Notes: a model not told the origin generated them from the letters alone. 9,414 bases of DNA from JBFLYE01 sp040756715 [NCBI: bacterium] (GCA_040756715.1 JBFLYE010000034.1:1-9414); one strand, 5' to 3'; numbered from the stretch's first letter, positions 1 to 7,882 are shown. A program made the numbers and translations.

Positions 1-49
1 AGAGTGAAATAGTACCTGAAACGGTATACCTACAAGCTGTCAGAGGGCT

Positions 50-170
50 ATGCCAGGTTAGGTAATAAAGGCAAGGGTTTTTAAGCGTAGTAAGCTTAAC
101 AAGCGAAAAACTTCGGTTTTTTTCTTGGAACTTACTCCTTGAAATCGGCGTCTTTATTGGCCACTGGAAT
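50..170 (+). other. Helix 25 expansion segment in 23S rRNA
   Basis: Where E. coli has a short helix 25 (about positions 533-560), this gene has roughly 110 extra nucleotides that fold into nested stems. CCAG (53-56) pairs with CTGG (164-167), AATAAAG (64-70) with CTTTATT (152-158), CAAGG (72-76) with CCTTG (137-141), and AGTAAG (89-94) with CTTACT (131-136). A terminal hairpin, GAAAAAC (105-111) with a TTCG tetraloop (112-115) and GTTTTTTTC (116-124), caps the inner part. Helix 25 is a known site of intervening sequences in some bacterial 23S genes. Whether this one is excised or retained cannot be told from the DNA. Confidence 0.8.
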
Positions 171-290
171 GCCTAATGGCGTGCCTTTTGAATAATGAGC
201 TGGCGAGTTACTAGGTGTTGCAAGGTTAAAGGGTATAAGCCCTGAAGCCGTAGCGAAAGCGAGTCTTAAAAGGGCGTTTAGTAGCATTTA

Positions 291-326
<36 letters not shown>

Positions 327-383
327 GTGAAGCAGGGTTAATCCCCTGTGAAGGCCCGAACCGGTGTAGGTGGAAAACTGCTC

Positions 384-414
<31 letters not shown>

Positions 415-676
415 ACAAACCGGGTGATAGCTGGTTCTCCTCGAAATGCATTTAGGTGCAGCCTCAGGTAATGAATTATGGTGGTAGAGCACTGAATGGA
501 CTAGGGGCCCGAGAGGGTTACCAAACCCAATCAAACTCCGAATGCCATAATTTTTATCCTGGGAGTGAGACCGTGGGGGATAAGCCTCATCGTCTAAAGG
601 GAAACAACCCAGACCATCAGCTAAGGTCCCTAATGCAGGCTAAGTGGGAAAGGATGTGAAGTTGCAAAGACAATCA

Positions 677-708
<32 letters not shown>

Positions 709-785
709 GAGTGCGTAACAGCTCACTGTTCGAGTGGCTTTGCGCCGACAATCCAACGGGGCTAAGCCGGCAACCGAAGCTATGG

Positions 786-876
786 ATATATAGAGTCAGA
801 GAGTCAGGAGTTAGAGAGTCAAAGAGTCAATTGACTCCAAGACCCTTAGACTCCAAGACCCTTTAGACTTTTATAT
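786..876 (+). repeat. Helix 45 intervening sequence made of GAGTC/GACYC repeats
   Basis: The tip of helix 45 is replaced by a long hairpin. The 5' arm holds five GAGTC-like units at 793, 801, 808 (GAGTT), 816 and 824. The 3' arm holds five GACTC/GACCC-like units at 833, 841, 849, 857 and 866 (GACTT), with a period of about 8 nt in both arms. The innermost pair forms a 14-base palindrome, GAGTCAATTGACTC. ATATA (786-790) and TATAT (872-876) close the base of the stem. Helix 45 is one of the two classic sites for intervening sequences cut by RNase III in gammaproteobacteria such as Salmonella. By analogy this hairpin may be removed and leave a fragmented 23S; that is inference. Confidence 0.8.
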
Positions 877-1593
877 GGTAGAGGAGCGTTCCACACAAGG
901 ATGAAGGCGTACTGAAAGGAGCGCTGGACAATGTGGAAGTGAGTATGTCAGCATGAGTAGCGATCAGAGGGGTGAGAAACCCCTCCGCCGAAAGCCTAAG
1001 GTTTCCTTGAGTAAAGCTAATCTGCTCAGGGTAAGTCAGACCCTAAGCCGAGGCCAAGAGGCGTAGGCGATGGAAGACAGGTTAAAATTCCTGTACCACC
1101 TTTAATTATTGAGCAAGGGAGTGACACGGAAGGGTAGGCTATGCGAGTTTTTGGATATGCTCGTTCAAGGCTAAAGGCAGCAAAAGCTGCTGAAGGCTGA
1201 TGGGGATCTAGCGGCGAAAGCCAATGGGAGAAGTAGCTAATCCCATGCCGTCAGGAAAAGCTCCTTTGGGAGATTAAGGGTGTCTGTACCACAAACCGAC
1301 ACAGGCAGGCTAGTAGAGCATACTAAGGTGCTCGAGACAACCCTGGTTAAGGAACTCGGCAAAATAACCCCGTAACCTCGGGAGAAGGGGTGCCATAGAG
1401 AATAGAATAGGCTTGCCTTTTCTGTTTAATATGGCCGCAGAGAAATGGCCCAAGCGACTGTTTATTAAAAACACAGGGCTCTGCCAAGTCTTAAAGACGA
1501 TGTATAGGGCCTGACGCCTGCCCGGTGCTGGAAGGTTAAGAGGAGGGGTCAGCCCTTTCGCAAGAAGGGGTGAAGCCCTGAATTGAAGCCCCA

Positions 1594-1654
<61 letters not shown>

Positions 1655-1793
1655 GGACTTGCCCGATTAAAACCGGCTTATAACGGTAGAAGGGAAACCC
1701 CATACCGTGGGAAGTTGGCAAACCCAACCCCGTAACGACTGATCCGAAAGGTGAGGACTACCAAAAGTAGTCAATACGCCGGCACTTGCTAAA

Positions 1794-1800
1794 AAGGAGG
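1794..1800 (+). promoter_or_regulatory. Strong Shine-Dalgarno of the intron endonuclease gene
   Basis: AAGGAGG lies five bases before the ATG at 1806, an almost perfect ribosome binding site. It is placed just after the 5' strand of P8, in the loop, and so should be accessible in the folded intron. It fixes the start codon and suggests that the ORF is translated from the rRNA precursor or the excised intron. Confidence 0.8.
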
Positions 1801-1805
1801 TTGCG

Positions 1806-2258
1806 ATGGAGCAATATTATATTACCGGTCTGGTAGATGGAGAGGGAAGTTTCTCGGTCTCTTTTTCATTAAAGAGAAGATTAAAAACAGGAATTGAAGT
1901 AAGGCCAAGCTTTTCTGTTTCTCTTAATGAGAGAGATATTGAAACATTAAAAAAGATCCGCGAATACTTCAAGGTTGGTGGGATAAGGTTTTCAAAAAGG
2001 GATAGGTGTTACAAATATGAGGTAAGGAGCATCAAAGATTTACGAAGAACAATTATCCCTCATTTTATCAAATATCCATTACAGACATCGAAGCAGAAAG
2101 ATTTTGAAGCCTTTAAGAAAGTCTGTGAGATGATAAGCAAAAACCTGCATCGCTCACGGGTTTATCTTCCAACCATTATTGAGTTAGCGTATACGATGAA
2201 TCCATCGGGAAAGAGAAGATACAAAAAAGAAAAGCTCCTAAAGCAATTGAGCAAGTGA
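1806..2258 (+). CDS. LAGLIDADG homing endonuclease in the 23S intron
   Basis: A 150-residue protein expected to cut intronless 23S genes at the L1951 site and so drive intron homing. The single LAGLIDADG motif is ITGLVDGEG at residues 6-14; E13 matches the metal-binding acid of I-CreI-type enzymes. One motif and about 150 residues mean it should act as a homodimer, as I-CreI (163 residues) does. The HFIKYPLQTSKQKDF stretch (residues 86-100) resembles the conserved region downstream of the motif in bacterial and organellar rRNA-intron members of this family. The C-terminus is lysine-rich and basic. The frame is intact, so the enzyme may be active. The gene fills the P8 loop; its last two codons (AGC AAG) and most of the stop form the 3' strand of P8, and the last stop base begins J8/7. 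A maturase role is possible but nothing seen here supports it. Confidence 0.92.
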   Translation: MEQYYITGLVDGEGSFSVSFSLKRRLKTGIEVRPSFSVSLNERDIETLKKIREYFKVGGIRFSKRDRCYKYEVRSIKDLRRTIIPHFIKYPLQTSKQKDFEAFKKVCEMISKNLHRSRVYLPTIIELAYTMNPSGKRRYKKEKLLKQLSK

Positions 2259-2374
2259 AGATATAGTCTAAAAGAAGTTCCGACCCGCACGAATGGCGTA
2301 ACGACTTGGGCACTGTCTCAACCAGGGACTCGGCGAAATTGTAGTACTTGCGAAGATGCAAGTTACCCGCAGCG

Positions 2375-2405
<31 letters not shown>

Positions 2406-2689
2406 GCTTGGCATTGAATTTGGGTGTGTTATGTGTAGGATAGGTGGGAGGCTTTGAAGCAGGGGCGCTAGCTTCTGTGGAGCCACCGTTGAAATACCAC
2501 CCTTAACATATTCAGGTTCTAACCTACTCCCTTGAAGCAGGGAGAGGAACAATGCCTGGTGGGCAGTTTAACTGGGGCGGTTTCCTCCTAAAAAGTAACG
2601 GAGGAGTCCAAAGGTTCCCTCAGTGTGTTTGGCAATCACACGAAGAGTATAAAGGCATAAGGGAGCTTGACTGCAAGAGGGACACCTCA

Positions 2690-2727
<38 letters not shown>

Positions 2728-2750
2728 TGTGTGGAAAGGCCGTCGCTCAT

Positions 2751-2786
<36 letters not shown>

Positions 2787-2811
2787 TGCCCAAGAGTCCA
2801 TATCGACGGCA

Positions 2812-2853
<42 letters not shown>

Positions 2854-3119
2854 GAGCAGGTCCCAAGGGTTCGTCTGTTCGCCGATTAAAGCGGTACGTG
2901 AGCTGGGTTTAGAACGTCGTGAGACAGTTCGGTCCCTATCTGCTGTGGGCGCAGGAGATTTGAAGGGGAGCTATTCCTAGTACGAGAGGACCGGAATGGA
3001 CAAACCTCTAGTGTACCAGTTGTCCTACCAAGGGCATAGGCTGGGTAGCTATGTTTGGAAGTGATAATCGCTGAAAGCATCTAAGCGGGAAGCATACCCC
3101 AAGATGAGATCTCCCGTAG

Positions 3120-3218
3120 CTCTGGAGGGAAAGATCAAAGCCTTAATGAGTAAATGAGCTTGCTTATTTACAAGTTAAGGTAGAGAGACTTCCTTCTATC
3201 CTCCTGAAGACTCCAGAG
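3120..3218 (+). other. Helix 98-region expansion in 23S domain VI
   Basis: CTCTGGAG (3120-3127) pairs perfectly with CTCCAGAG (3211-3218) and encloses about 83 nt, where E. coli and B. subtilis have only about 15-30. Inside is a clear hairpin: CCTTAA (3141-3146) with TTAAGG (3175-3180) and GTAAAT (3150-3155) with ATTTAC (3166-3171). The variable helix 98 is the natural place for such growth. The flanking conserved sequences (AAGATGAGATCTCCC before, GTTGATAGGCGG after) show that this is insertion within an otherwise normal gene. Confidence 0.75.
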
Positions 3219-3263
3219 AGATTATCTGGTTGATAGGCGGTAGGTGGAAGCGAAGTAATTCGT

Positions 3264-3328
3264 TAAAAATTTAGGTTTGGATGAGAGGGAAAGAGTGGCT
3301 TGCTACAAATTCCTTTTTTGAAAAACTT
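3264..3328 (+). other. Expansion near helices 100-101 of 23S
   Basis: Between GGTGGAAGCGAAGTAATTCG (3244-3263) and GCCGAGCCGTACTAATAAG (3333-3351) lie about 60-65 extra nucleotides; E. coli and B. subtilis join these motifs within a few bases. A compact hairpin is visible: GGAA (3288-3291) with TTCC (3310-3313), capped by GTGGC (3295-3299) with GCTAC (3302-3306). The exact edges of the insertion are uncertain by several bases. Confidence 0.65.
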
Positions 3329-3395
3329 AAAAGCCGAGCCGTACTAATAAGTCGTGTGTCTTTTCCTGTGCTACCATAGATTATCCTTCTCAAAG

Positions 3396-3435
3396 ATTGT
3401 AAATTTTAAAATATTTTTTACTTTCAATTTACAAT
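3396..3435 (+). repeat. Inverted repeat in the 23S-5S spacer
   Basis: The 100-nt spacer between 23S and 5S contains a perfect 10-base inverted repeat, ATTGTAAATT (3396-3405) and AATTTACAAT (3426-3435), with a 20-nt AT-rich loop. In the precursor RNA it would form a stem that could mark a processing cut between 23S and 5S. It has no T tract right after it, so it is less likely to be a terminator. Confidence 0.5.
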
Positions 3436-3466
3436 TTGCAATTCTTGAGCGAAGCGAAAGAAAATG

Positions 3467-3582
3467 TCCTGTGACAATGTCGAGGGGGAAACACCCGTTC
3501 TCATTCCGAATACGGTCGTTAAGCCCCTTGGAGCCGATGGTACTACACTGGTGACGGTGTGGAAGAGTAGGAAGTTGCAGGA
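3467..3582 (+). rRNA. rrf: 5S rRNA
   Basis: A 116-nt 5S rRNA, bounded by the terminal helix I: TCCTGTGAC (3467-3475) pairs along all nine positions with GTTGCAGGA (3574-3582), including two G-U pairs. Internal conserved stretches are CATTCCGAATACGGTCGTTAAG (within 3510-3533), GCCGATGGTACTACACTGG and GGAAGAGTAGGA, all in the usual order. It lies about 100 nt after 23S, the normal bacterial arrangement. The length is slightly below the typical 117-120 nt. Confidence 0.93.
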
Positions 3583-3595
3583 TTTTTTGTTTTTA
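3574..3595 (+). terminator. Possible rRNA operon terminator after 5S
   Basis: The 3' strand of 5S helix I is followed at once by a T-rich run, TTTTTTGTTTTT (3583-3594). The 5S terminal helix plus the T tract has the form of an intrinsic terminator, although the pairing partner is more than 90 nt away. No separate hairpin was found before the mreB promoter, so some read-through into mreB cannot be excluded. Confidence 0.4.
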
Positions 3596-3606
3596 TAAAG
3601 ATTTAA

Positions 3607-3635
3607 TAGACAAACCCCTTTTTTTCCTTTATAAT
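3607..3635 (+). promoter_or_regulatory. Sigma70-type promoter of mreB
   Basis: TAGACA (3607-3612, five of six matches to TTGACA) is separated by 17 bp from a perfect TATAAT (3630-3635). The expected start of transcription, 6-8 bases after the -10 box, falls at 3641-3643, that is on the mreB ATG (3642-3644). The resulting mRNA would have essentially no 5' leader. Confidence 0.75.
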
Positions 3636-3641
3636 TTAACA

Positions 3642-4706
3642 ATGTTTAAGAAAATTCTTGCTTTTTTCTCAAATGATATGGGGATGGATTTGGGAACAGC
3701 CACAACCCTTGTTTATTTAAAGGGAGAGGGAATTGTTTTATGTGAGCCATCTGTGGTTGCCATAAATAGGGAGACAAGAGATATTCTTGCGGTAGGAAAT
3801 GATGCAAAAAGGATGCTGGGAAGGACGCCCGCAAATATTGTTGCCATTCAGCCATTAAGGGATGGTGTTATTGCAGATTTTGAAATAACGCAGGATATGA
3901 TTAGATACTTTATCCAGAAGGCTAATACAAAGAAGACATTTCTGCCATTTAAACCAAGGATTGTTATTGGTGTTCCCTCTGGAATAACAGAGGTGGAAAG
4001 GAGGGCTGTTATTGAAGCGGCAGAACAAGCTGGAGCCTCTGAGGTTTATTTAATTGAAGAGCCTATGGCAGCGGCTATTGGTGCAAATATCCCTGTTCAG
4101 GAACCAACCGGCCATATGATTGTTGATATTGGTGGAGGAACAACAGAGGTTGCGGTTATCTCCCTTGGAGGGATGGTGATTAGTAAGTCTATCCGTATTG
4201 CTGGGAATGAAATGGATGAGGCAATTGTTCAATATATAAGGAAGCATTATAACCTTTTGATAGGAGATAGAACAGCAGAGGAAATAAAGATAAAGATTGG
4301 TTCTGCATATCCACTTACTGAAGAGGGCATAATGGAAGTAAAGGGAAGGGATGCAAATACAGGGCTTCCAAGGACATTAAGAATTTCATCGGATAAGGTA
4401 CGGGAGGCATTAAAGGAGCCTATAAGTTTTATTATTGATGTTATAAAGTCTGCCCTGGAGGAAACACCGCCTGAGCTTTCATCTGATATTGTTGATAAGG
4501 GGATAACAATGGCAGGGGGAGGTTCTCTTCTTAATGGCCTTAATAAACTAATCTCTGAGGAAACCTCTCTTCCTGTTGTGGTTGCAGAAGATTCAACCAA
4601 ATGTGTAGCCATTGGAACTGGGAAATACCTTGATGAGCTGAAAAATATCAAAATGGCAAAGAAAAGGGCTAGCCTACAATGGGTATCAAGGCTTTCCTCA
4701 AAGTAA
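3642..4706 (+). CDS. mreB: Rod-shape-determining actin homologue MreB
   Basis: A 354-residue bacterial actin that forms membrane-bound filaments and guides the elongasome for side-wall peptidoglycan synthesis. The actin-fold ATP-binding motifs are all present: phosphate 1 MDLGTATT (residues 15-22), connect 1 [11 protein letters not shown] (71-81), [12 protein letters not shown] (137-148) with the catalytic glutamate region, phosphate 2 [17 protein letters not shown] (161-177), and the adenosine motif [12 protein letters not shown] (289-300). The length is close to E. coli MreB (347). The N-terminal [10 protein letters not shown] is suited to membrane contact. The ATG has no Shine-Dalgarno before it and sits at the predicted transcription start, so leaderless initiation is likely. 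The next gene, mreC, starts 28 bases before this stop, giving tight coupling. Confidence 0.97.
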   Translation: MFKKILAFFSNDMGMDLGTATTLVYLKGEGIVLCEPSVVAINRETRDILAVGNDAKRMLGRTPANIVAIQPLRDGVIADFEITQDMIRYFIQKANTKKTFLPFKPRIVIGVPSGITEVERRAVIEAAEQAGASEVYLIEEPMAAAIGANIPVQEPTGHMIVDIGGGTTEVAVISLGGMVISKSIRIAGNEMDEAIVQYIRKHYNLLIGDRTAEEIKIKIGSAYPLTEEGIMEVKGRDANTGLPRTLRISSDKVREALKEPISFIIDVIKSALEETPPELSSDIVDKGITMAGGGSLLNGLNKLISEETSLPVVVAEDSTKCVAIGTGKYLDELKNIKMAKKRASLQWVSRLSSK

Positions 4707-5470
4707 GGGTCTTTATTCCTCTTGCCCTATCTTTTCTTATGATTATCATAAATCCCGAGAAATTAAGGGATTCTTTTCGTAGGGTTATCATTCCTATAGA
4801 GCTACTTGGTGGGAAAATAAGGGGGGCTCCTTTCCATTTTAATGAAGCTGTAAAGGATAATATAAGGCTTACAAAAGAAAAGGAAGAATTAAAAAAAGAG
4901 ATTAGCTTACTTCTTCATAAATATGCAAAGACAGACGAGATAATTAAAGAAAACAAAAGACTTCGCAACATCCTTTCTTACAAAGAAAAAACAGGTTTTA
5001 ATCTCATCATAGCTAATACACTAGGTTTTTCCTCTGATGCTATATCTTCAACCATTATCATTGATAAAGGCTTAAGCGATGGGATAAAAAAGGGTTCATC
5101 TGTGGTTTGCCTTTTTAAAGAGAGGGAGGTTTTTATAGGAAGGGTAATTGATGTTTTTTCTCAATCGTCCCTTGTCCTTCTTGCCACAGATCCTCTATTT
5201 TCCATTCCAGCCAGGCTTGATGTAACAAGAGAGAAGGGGCTTTTAGTAGGCCAGAAAGGCAAAATGGAGCTTAAATTTATAGAAAACAGAATACCTGTAA
5301 TGCTAAAAGAACCTGTGATTACTGTTCAAGATGAGTTAACCCCGCAGGGTATTCTCATTGGTTATGTAGAGAGGGTTTCTTCTAAAAAAAGTGGGCTGTT
5401 TAAAAAGGTATTTGTAAGACCAGCTGTTTCCTTTTCTTCTCTTGAGGAGGTCCTTGTCTTTGTTCCATAA
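4679..5470 (+). CDS. mreC: Rod-shape-determining protein MreC
   Basis: A 263-residue bitopic inner-membrane protein that links MreB to the periplasmic PBP2/RodA machinery. Residues 1-10 are basic and cytoplasmic, about 11-25 form the single membrane helix, and about 58-102 are a Lys/Glu-rich stretch expected to be the dimerising coiled coil. The beta-domain landmarks of the family follow: [18 protein letters not shown] (126-143), [19 protein letters not shown] (154-172), [13 protein letters not shown] (221-233) and [16 protein letters not shown] (246-261). The start overlaps the mreB end by 28 nt in another frame; an AAAAGGG stretch about 11 bases upstream could be a weak binding site. mreD, the usual next gene, is absent: livF ends one base away on the other strand. 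Confidence 0.93.
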   Translation: MGIKAFLKVRVFIPLALSFLMIIINPEKLRDSFRRVIIPIELLGGKIRGAPFHFNEAVKDNIRLTKEKEELKKEISLLLHKYAKTDEIIKENKRLRNILSYKEKTGFNLIIANTLGFSSDAISSTIIIDKGLSDGIKKGSSVVCLFKEREVFIGRVIDVFSQSSLVLLATDPLFSIPARLDVTREKGLLVGQKGKMELKFIENRIPVMLKEPVITVQDELTPQGILIGYVERVSSKKSGLFKKVFVRPAVSFSSLEEVLVFVP

Positions 5471-5471
5471 A

Positions 5472-6170
5472 TCACCCAAGATATGCCGCCTTTACCTCTT
5501 CGTTTTTAATAAGAAGGGAGGTTTTACCTTCTAAAACAATTCTTCCTACCTCAAGGATATAAGCCCTATCTGCAATTTCTAATGATTTATGGGCATTTTG
5601 CTCTACGAGAAGAATAGGGATTCCCCTTTTGTTTATTTCCTTAATTGTGATAAATATCTTTTCTACGAGCATAGGAGCAATACCCATAGATGGCTCATCC
5701 AAAAGGAGGAGCTTTGGTTTTGCCATAATTGCCCTTCCTAAAGCCAGCATCTGCTGCTCCCCTCCACTCAATGTTCCTCCCAATTGATGAAGCCTCTCTT
5801 TCAAAATTGGAAATAGGGAAAATACCCTTTCCATCCCTTCTTTTATCCATTTTTTATTAAGCAAAAATGCACCCATCTTTAGGTTTTCAGCTACACTTAA
5901 CCTTGGAAATATCTTTCTTCCCTCTGGCACATGGATTATTCCCAGCTTGGTAATCTGATGGGGAGGAACCTGGTTAATCCTTTCTCCAAAAAACCTTATC
6001 TCTCCTTTTGAAGGAGAAAGGATTCCCGAGATTGTCTTAAGGAGGGTTGTTTTTCCTGCACCATTTGCTCCAAGAATAGCTACTATCTCTTTCTCATCTA
6101 CAAAAAGGCTTATCCCTTTTAATACCTCAACCTTTCCATAAGAGACAAATAGCTTTACAATCTCAAGCAT
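5472..6170 (-). CDS. livF: Branched-chain amino acid ABC transporter ATPase LivF
   Basis: A 232-residue ATP-binding subunit of a Liv/HAAT importer, forming the nucleotide-binding pair with LivG at the cytoplasmic face of LivHM. Walker A is GANGAGKT (34-41), followed by the LivF-type Q-loop region VPEGRKIFPRLSVAENL (81-97), the signature LSGGEQQ (134-140), Walker B LLLLDEP (154-160), and LVEQNAHKSLEIAD (188-201), in which the LivF-typical EQN replaces the usual switch EH. The length matches LivF (about 235). Last gene of the operon. Its ATG overlaps the end of livG by 8 nt, so translation is probably coupled. The stop codon faces the mreC stop with one base between, leaving no room for a separate terminator. 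Confidence 0.95.
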   Translation of the reverse strand: MLEIVKLFVSYGKVEVLKGISLFVDEKEIVAILGANGAGKTTLLKTISGILSPSKGEIRFFGERINQVPPHQITKLGIIHVPEGRKIFPRLSVAENLKMGAFLLNKKWIKEGMERVFSLFPILKERLHQLGGTLSGGEQQMLALGRAIMAKPKLLLLDEPSMGIAPMLVEKIFITIKEINKRGIPILLVEQNAHKSLEIADRAYILEVGRIVLEGKTSLLIKNEEVKAAYLG

Positions 6171-6918
6171 CTCCTAAATACGCTTTGATCACACAAGGGT
6201 CATTCTTTATCTCATCTGGTTTTCCACTTGCAATCTTTTCTCCATAATCCAGAACCACAATTCTATCCGAGACTTCCATTACAACATCCATCTGGTGTTC
6301 AATCAAAATAATGGTTTTTCCTCTATCCCTTATTTTTCGGACAAGGGAAATTATCTCTTTGTTCTCTTTCTTATTCATCCCTGCGGTTGGCTCATCCAAA
6401 AGGAGCAAATCTGGCTCTGATGATAATGCTCTGGCTATCTCAATTCTCCTCTGGTCTCCATAGGGAAGATTTCTGGCAAGATAATTTCCAACCCCAAGGA
6501 GGGAGACAAAATCCAATGTCTCCTTTGAGCTATTTGTTATCTCCTCCTCTTCTTTTTTAAATGAAGGAAGTCTGAAAATTGCCTCAAAAAGCTCTCCCTT
6601 TGTCCTTGTATGCCTTCCTATCATAACATTTTCTAATGCTGTCATATTGGGAAATAGCCTAATATTCTGAAATGTTCGGCTAATGCCAAGATGTGTAATC
6701 TGATGGGGAGCTAAACTATCAATCCTTTTTTGTTTAAAGAGAATCTCTCCCTTGTCTGGTTTATAAAAGCCTGTTATGAGATTAAAAAATGTTGTTTTGC
6801 CAGAGCCATTTGGACCAATAACACTAACAATCTCTCCCTTTTCTATTGAAAAATCCAGATTGCTTAATGCCTTAACGCCACCAAAGCTTTTACTAATATT
6901 TTTTGTCTCTAATATCAT
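6163..6918 (-). CDS. livG: Branched-chain amino acid ABC transporter ATPase LivG
   Basis: A 251-residue ATPase, partner of LivF. Walker A GPNGSGKT (35-42), Q-loop TFQNIRLF (82-89), signature LPYGDQRR (151-158, the LivG variant of LSGGQ), Walker B LLLLDEP (171-177), and the switch histidine in IEHQMDVVM (206-214). The long segment 100-135 between Q-loop and signature is typical of LivG, and the end IKAYLGDA matches the family's usual C-terminal KAYLG motif. The start overlaps the end of livM by 26 nt; an AAGGG lies about 7 bases before the ATG. All catalytic residues are intact. Confidence 0.95.
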   Translation of the reverse strand: MILETKNISKSFGGVKALSNLDFSIEKGEIVSVIGPNGSGKTTFFNLITGFYKPDKGEILFKQKRIDSLAPHQITHLGISRTFQNIRLFPNMTALENVMIGRHTRTKGELFEAIFRLPSFKKEEEEITNSSKETLDFVSLLGVGNYLARNLPYGDQRRIEIARALSSEPDLLLLDEPTAGMNKKENKEIISLVRKIRDRGKTIILIEHQMDVVMEVSDRIVVLDYGEKIASGKPDEIKNDPCVIKAYLGDA

Positions 6919-7882
6919 TTTTAACCCTTAATTCATAGACCCTTCTTATGGAGGGAATAATGCCCTCTGGTCTTAAAATAACCATAACAATCATTGCAAA
7001 TCCAAAGACAAGCATCCTATAGCTAACCAATGCTTGACCCAAGAATATCCGAAGAACCTCAGGGACCCCTACAAGAAGAAATACACCCAGGATAACCCCA
7101 GGAATACTTCCTATTCCACCAAGCACAACCATACACACCAAAAAAACAGATTCCCAAAATGTAAAACTCTCTGGTGAAATAAAGCCTATCCAATGGCTAT
7201 AAAGGCATCCAGCCAAACCAGCGATTCCTCCACTAAACAAAAATGCTGTCATCTTTAGATTGCTAACGTCTATTCCCATAGCAGATGCTACTGTTTCATC
7301 CTCCCTTATTGCTACCAATGCCCTACCAATCCTTGAATTTTCAAGCCGATATGAAATGATCACAACAAGTAGGACAAAAAATAGGATAAGGTAGTAAAAA
7401 TGTATATCCTCCCTAAAGACAAAAGAGGATATTTTAGGAGGAGAGATTATTCCGCCTACTTTCGGAAGCCCCTTTGGTCCATTTGTAAGGCTGTCCCAAT
7501 TATTCAAGGCAAGTCTCGTAATCTCTCCAAATCCCAATGTAACAATGGCAAGATAATCTCCCCTAAGATGCAAAACAGGCTTTCCCAAAAGGAAGCGAAA
7601 TAAAAGGCTAATTCCTATACTCAAAGGCAGACAAAACCAAAAAGATACACCAGAGAGGTTAAGCAAAACCGAGCTATAGGCACCAATCGCATAAAATGCA
7701 CAAAAACCTAAATCCAGAAGTCCGGTTAAACCTATGGTAAGGTTTAGCCCCAAAGAGAGGATAATGTAAATTCCAATTAAGGCAAGGATATGGACAAGAT
7801 AAACATTGCCAAATCTATTGCTAAAAAAGGGAAAAAGGATAAGAGAAAGAATAGTGGAAAACAAAATAGCCTTCTTTTTCAT
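6893..7882 (-). CDS. livM: Branched-chain amino acid ABC transporter permease LivM
   Basis: A 329-residue integral membrane permease that forms the channel with LivH. Hydrophobic segments cover most of the protein, beginning at residues 5-20 and 28-50. NLTIGLTGLLDLGFCAFYAIGAYSS (47-71) is the signature first-domain motif of LivM/LivH permeases. HLRGDYLAIVTLGFGEITRL (about 105-124) is also family-typical. The cytoplasmic coupling loop that contacts the ATPases is GRALVAIREDETVASAMGID, with GGIAGLAGCLYSHWIGFISP following. The N-terminus is shorter than in E. coli LivM (425 residues), as in many other bacteria. Its ATG and the TGA of livH share the sequence ATGA (4-nt overlap). Confidence 0.94.
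   Translation of the reverse strand: MKKKAILFSTILSLILFPFFSNRFGNVYLVHILALIGIYIILSLGLNLTIGLTGLLDLGFCAFYAIGAYSSVLLNLSGVSFWFCLPLSIGISLLFRFLLGKPVLHLRGDYLAIVTLGFGEITRLALNNWDSLTNGPKGLPKVGGIISPPKISSFVFREDIHFYYLILFFVLLVVIISYRLENSRIGRALVAIREDETVASAMGIDVSNLKMTAFLFSGGIAGLAGCLYSHWIGFISPESFTFWESVFLVCMVVLGGIGSIPGVILGVFLLVGVPEVLRIFLGQALVSYRMLVFGFAMIVMVILRPEGIIPSIRRVYELRVKNDIRDKKY

Noticed and set aside
793-870. The regularly spaced GAGTC/GACTC units as a CRISPR-like array
   Set aside because: Units are 5 bases with a period of 8, arranged as an inverted pair of arms inside rRNA; there are no 25-40 base repeats or unique spacers.
3354-3642. Open frames over the 23S-5S spacer and 5S (3354-3554 +, 3424-3642 -)
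   Set aside because: They cover the 5S rRNA and AT-rich spacer and do not resemble proteins.
3646-4651. Antisense frames across mreB (3646-3855, 4050-4247, 4247-4651 -)
   Set aside because: They mirror well-conserved MreB coding sequence and have no own features.
5430-5520. A bidirectional terminator between mreC and livF
   Set aside because: Only weak, short complementarities were found around the junction; no GC-rich hairpin with flanking T and A runs.
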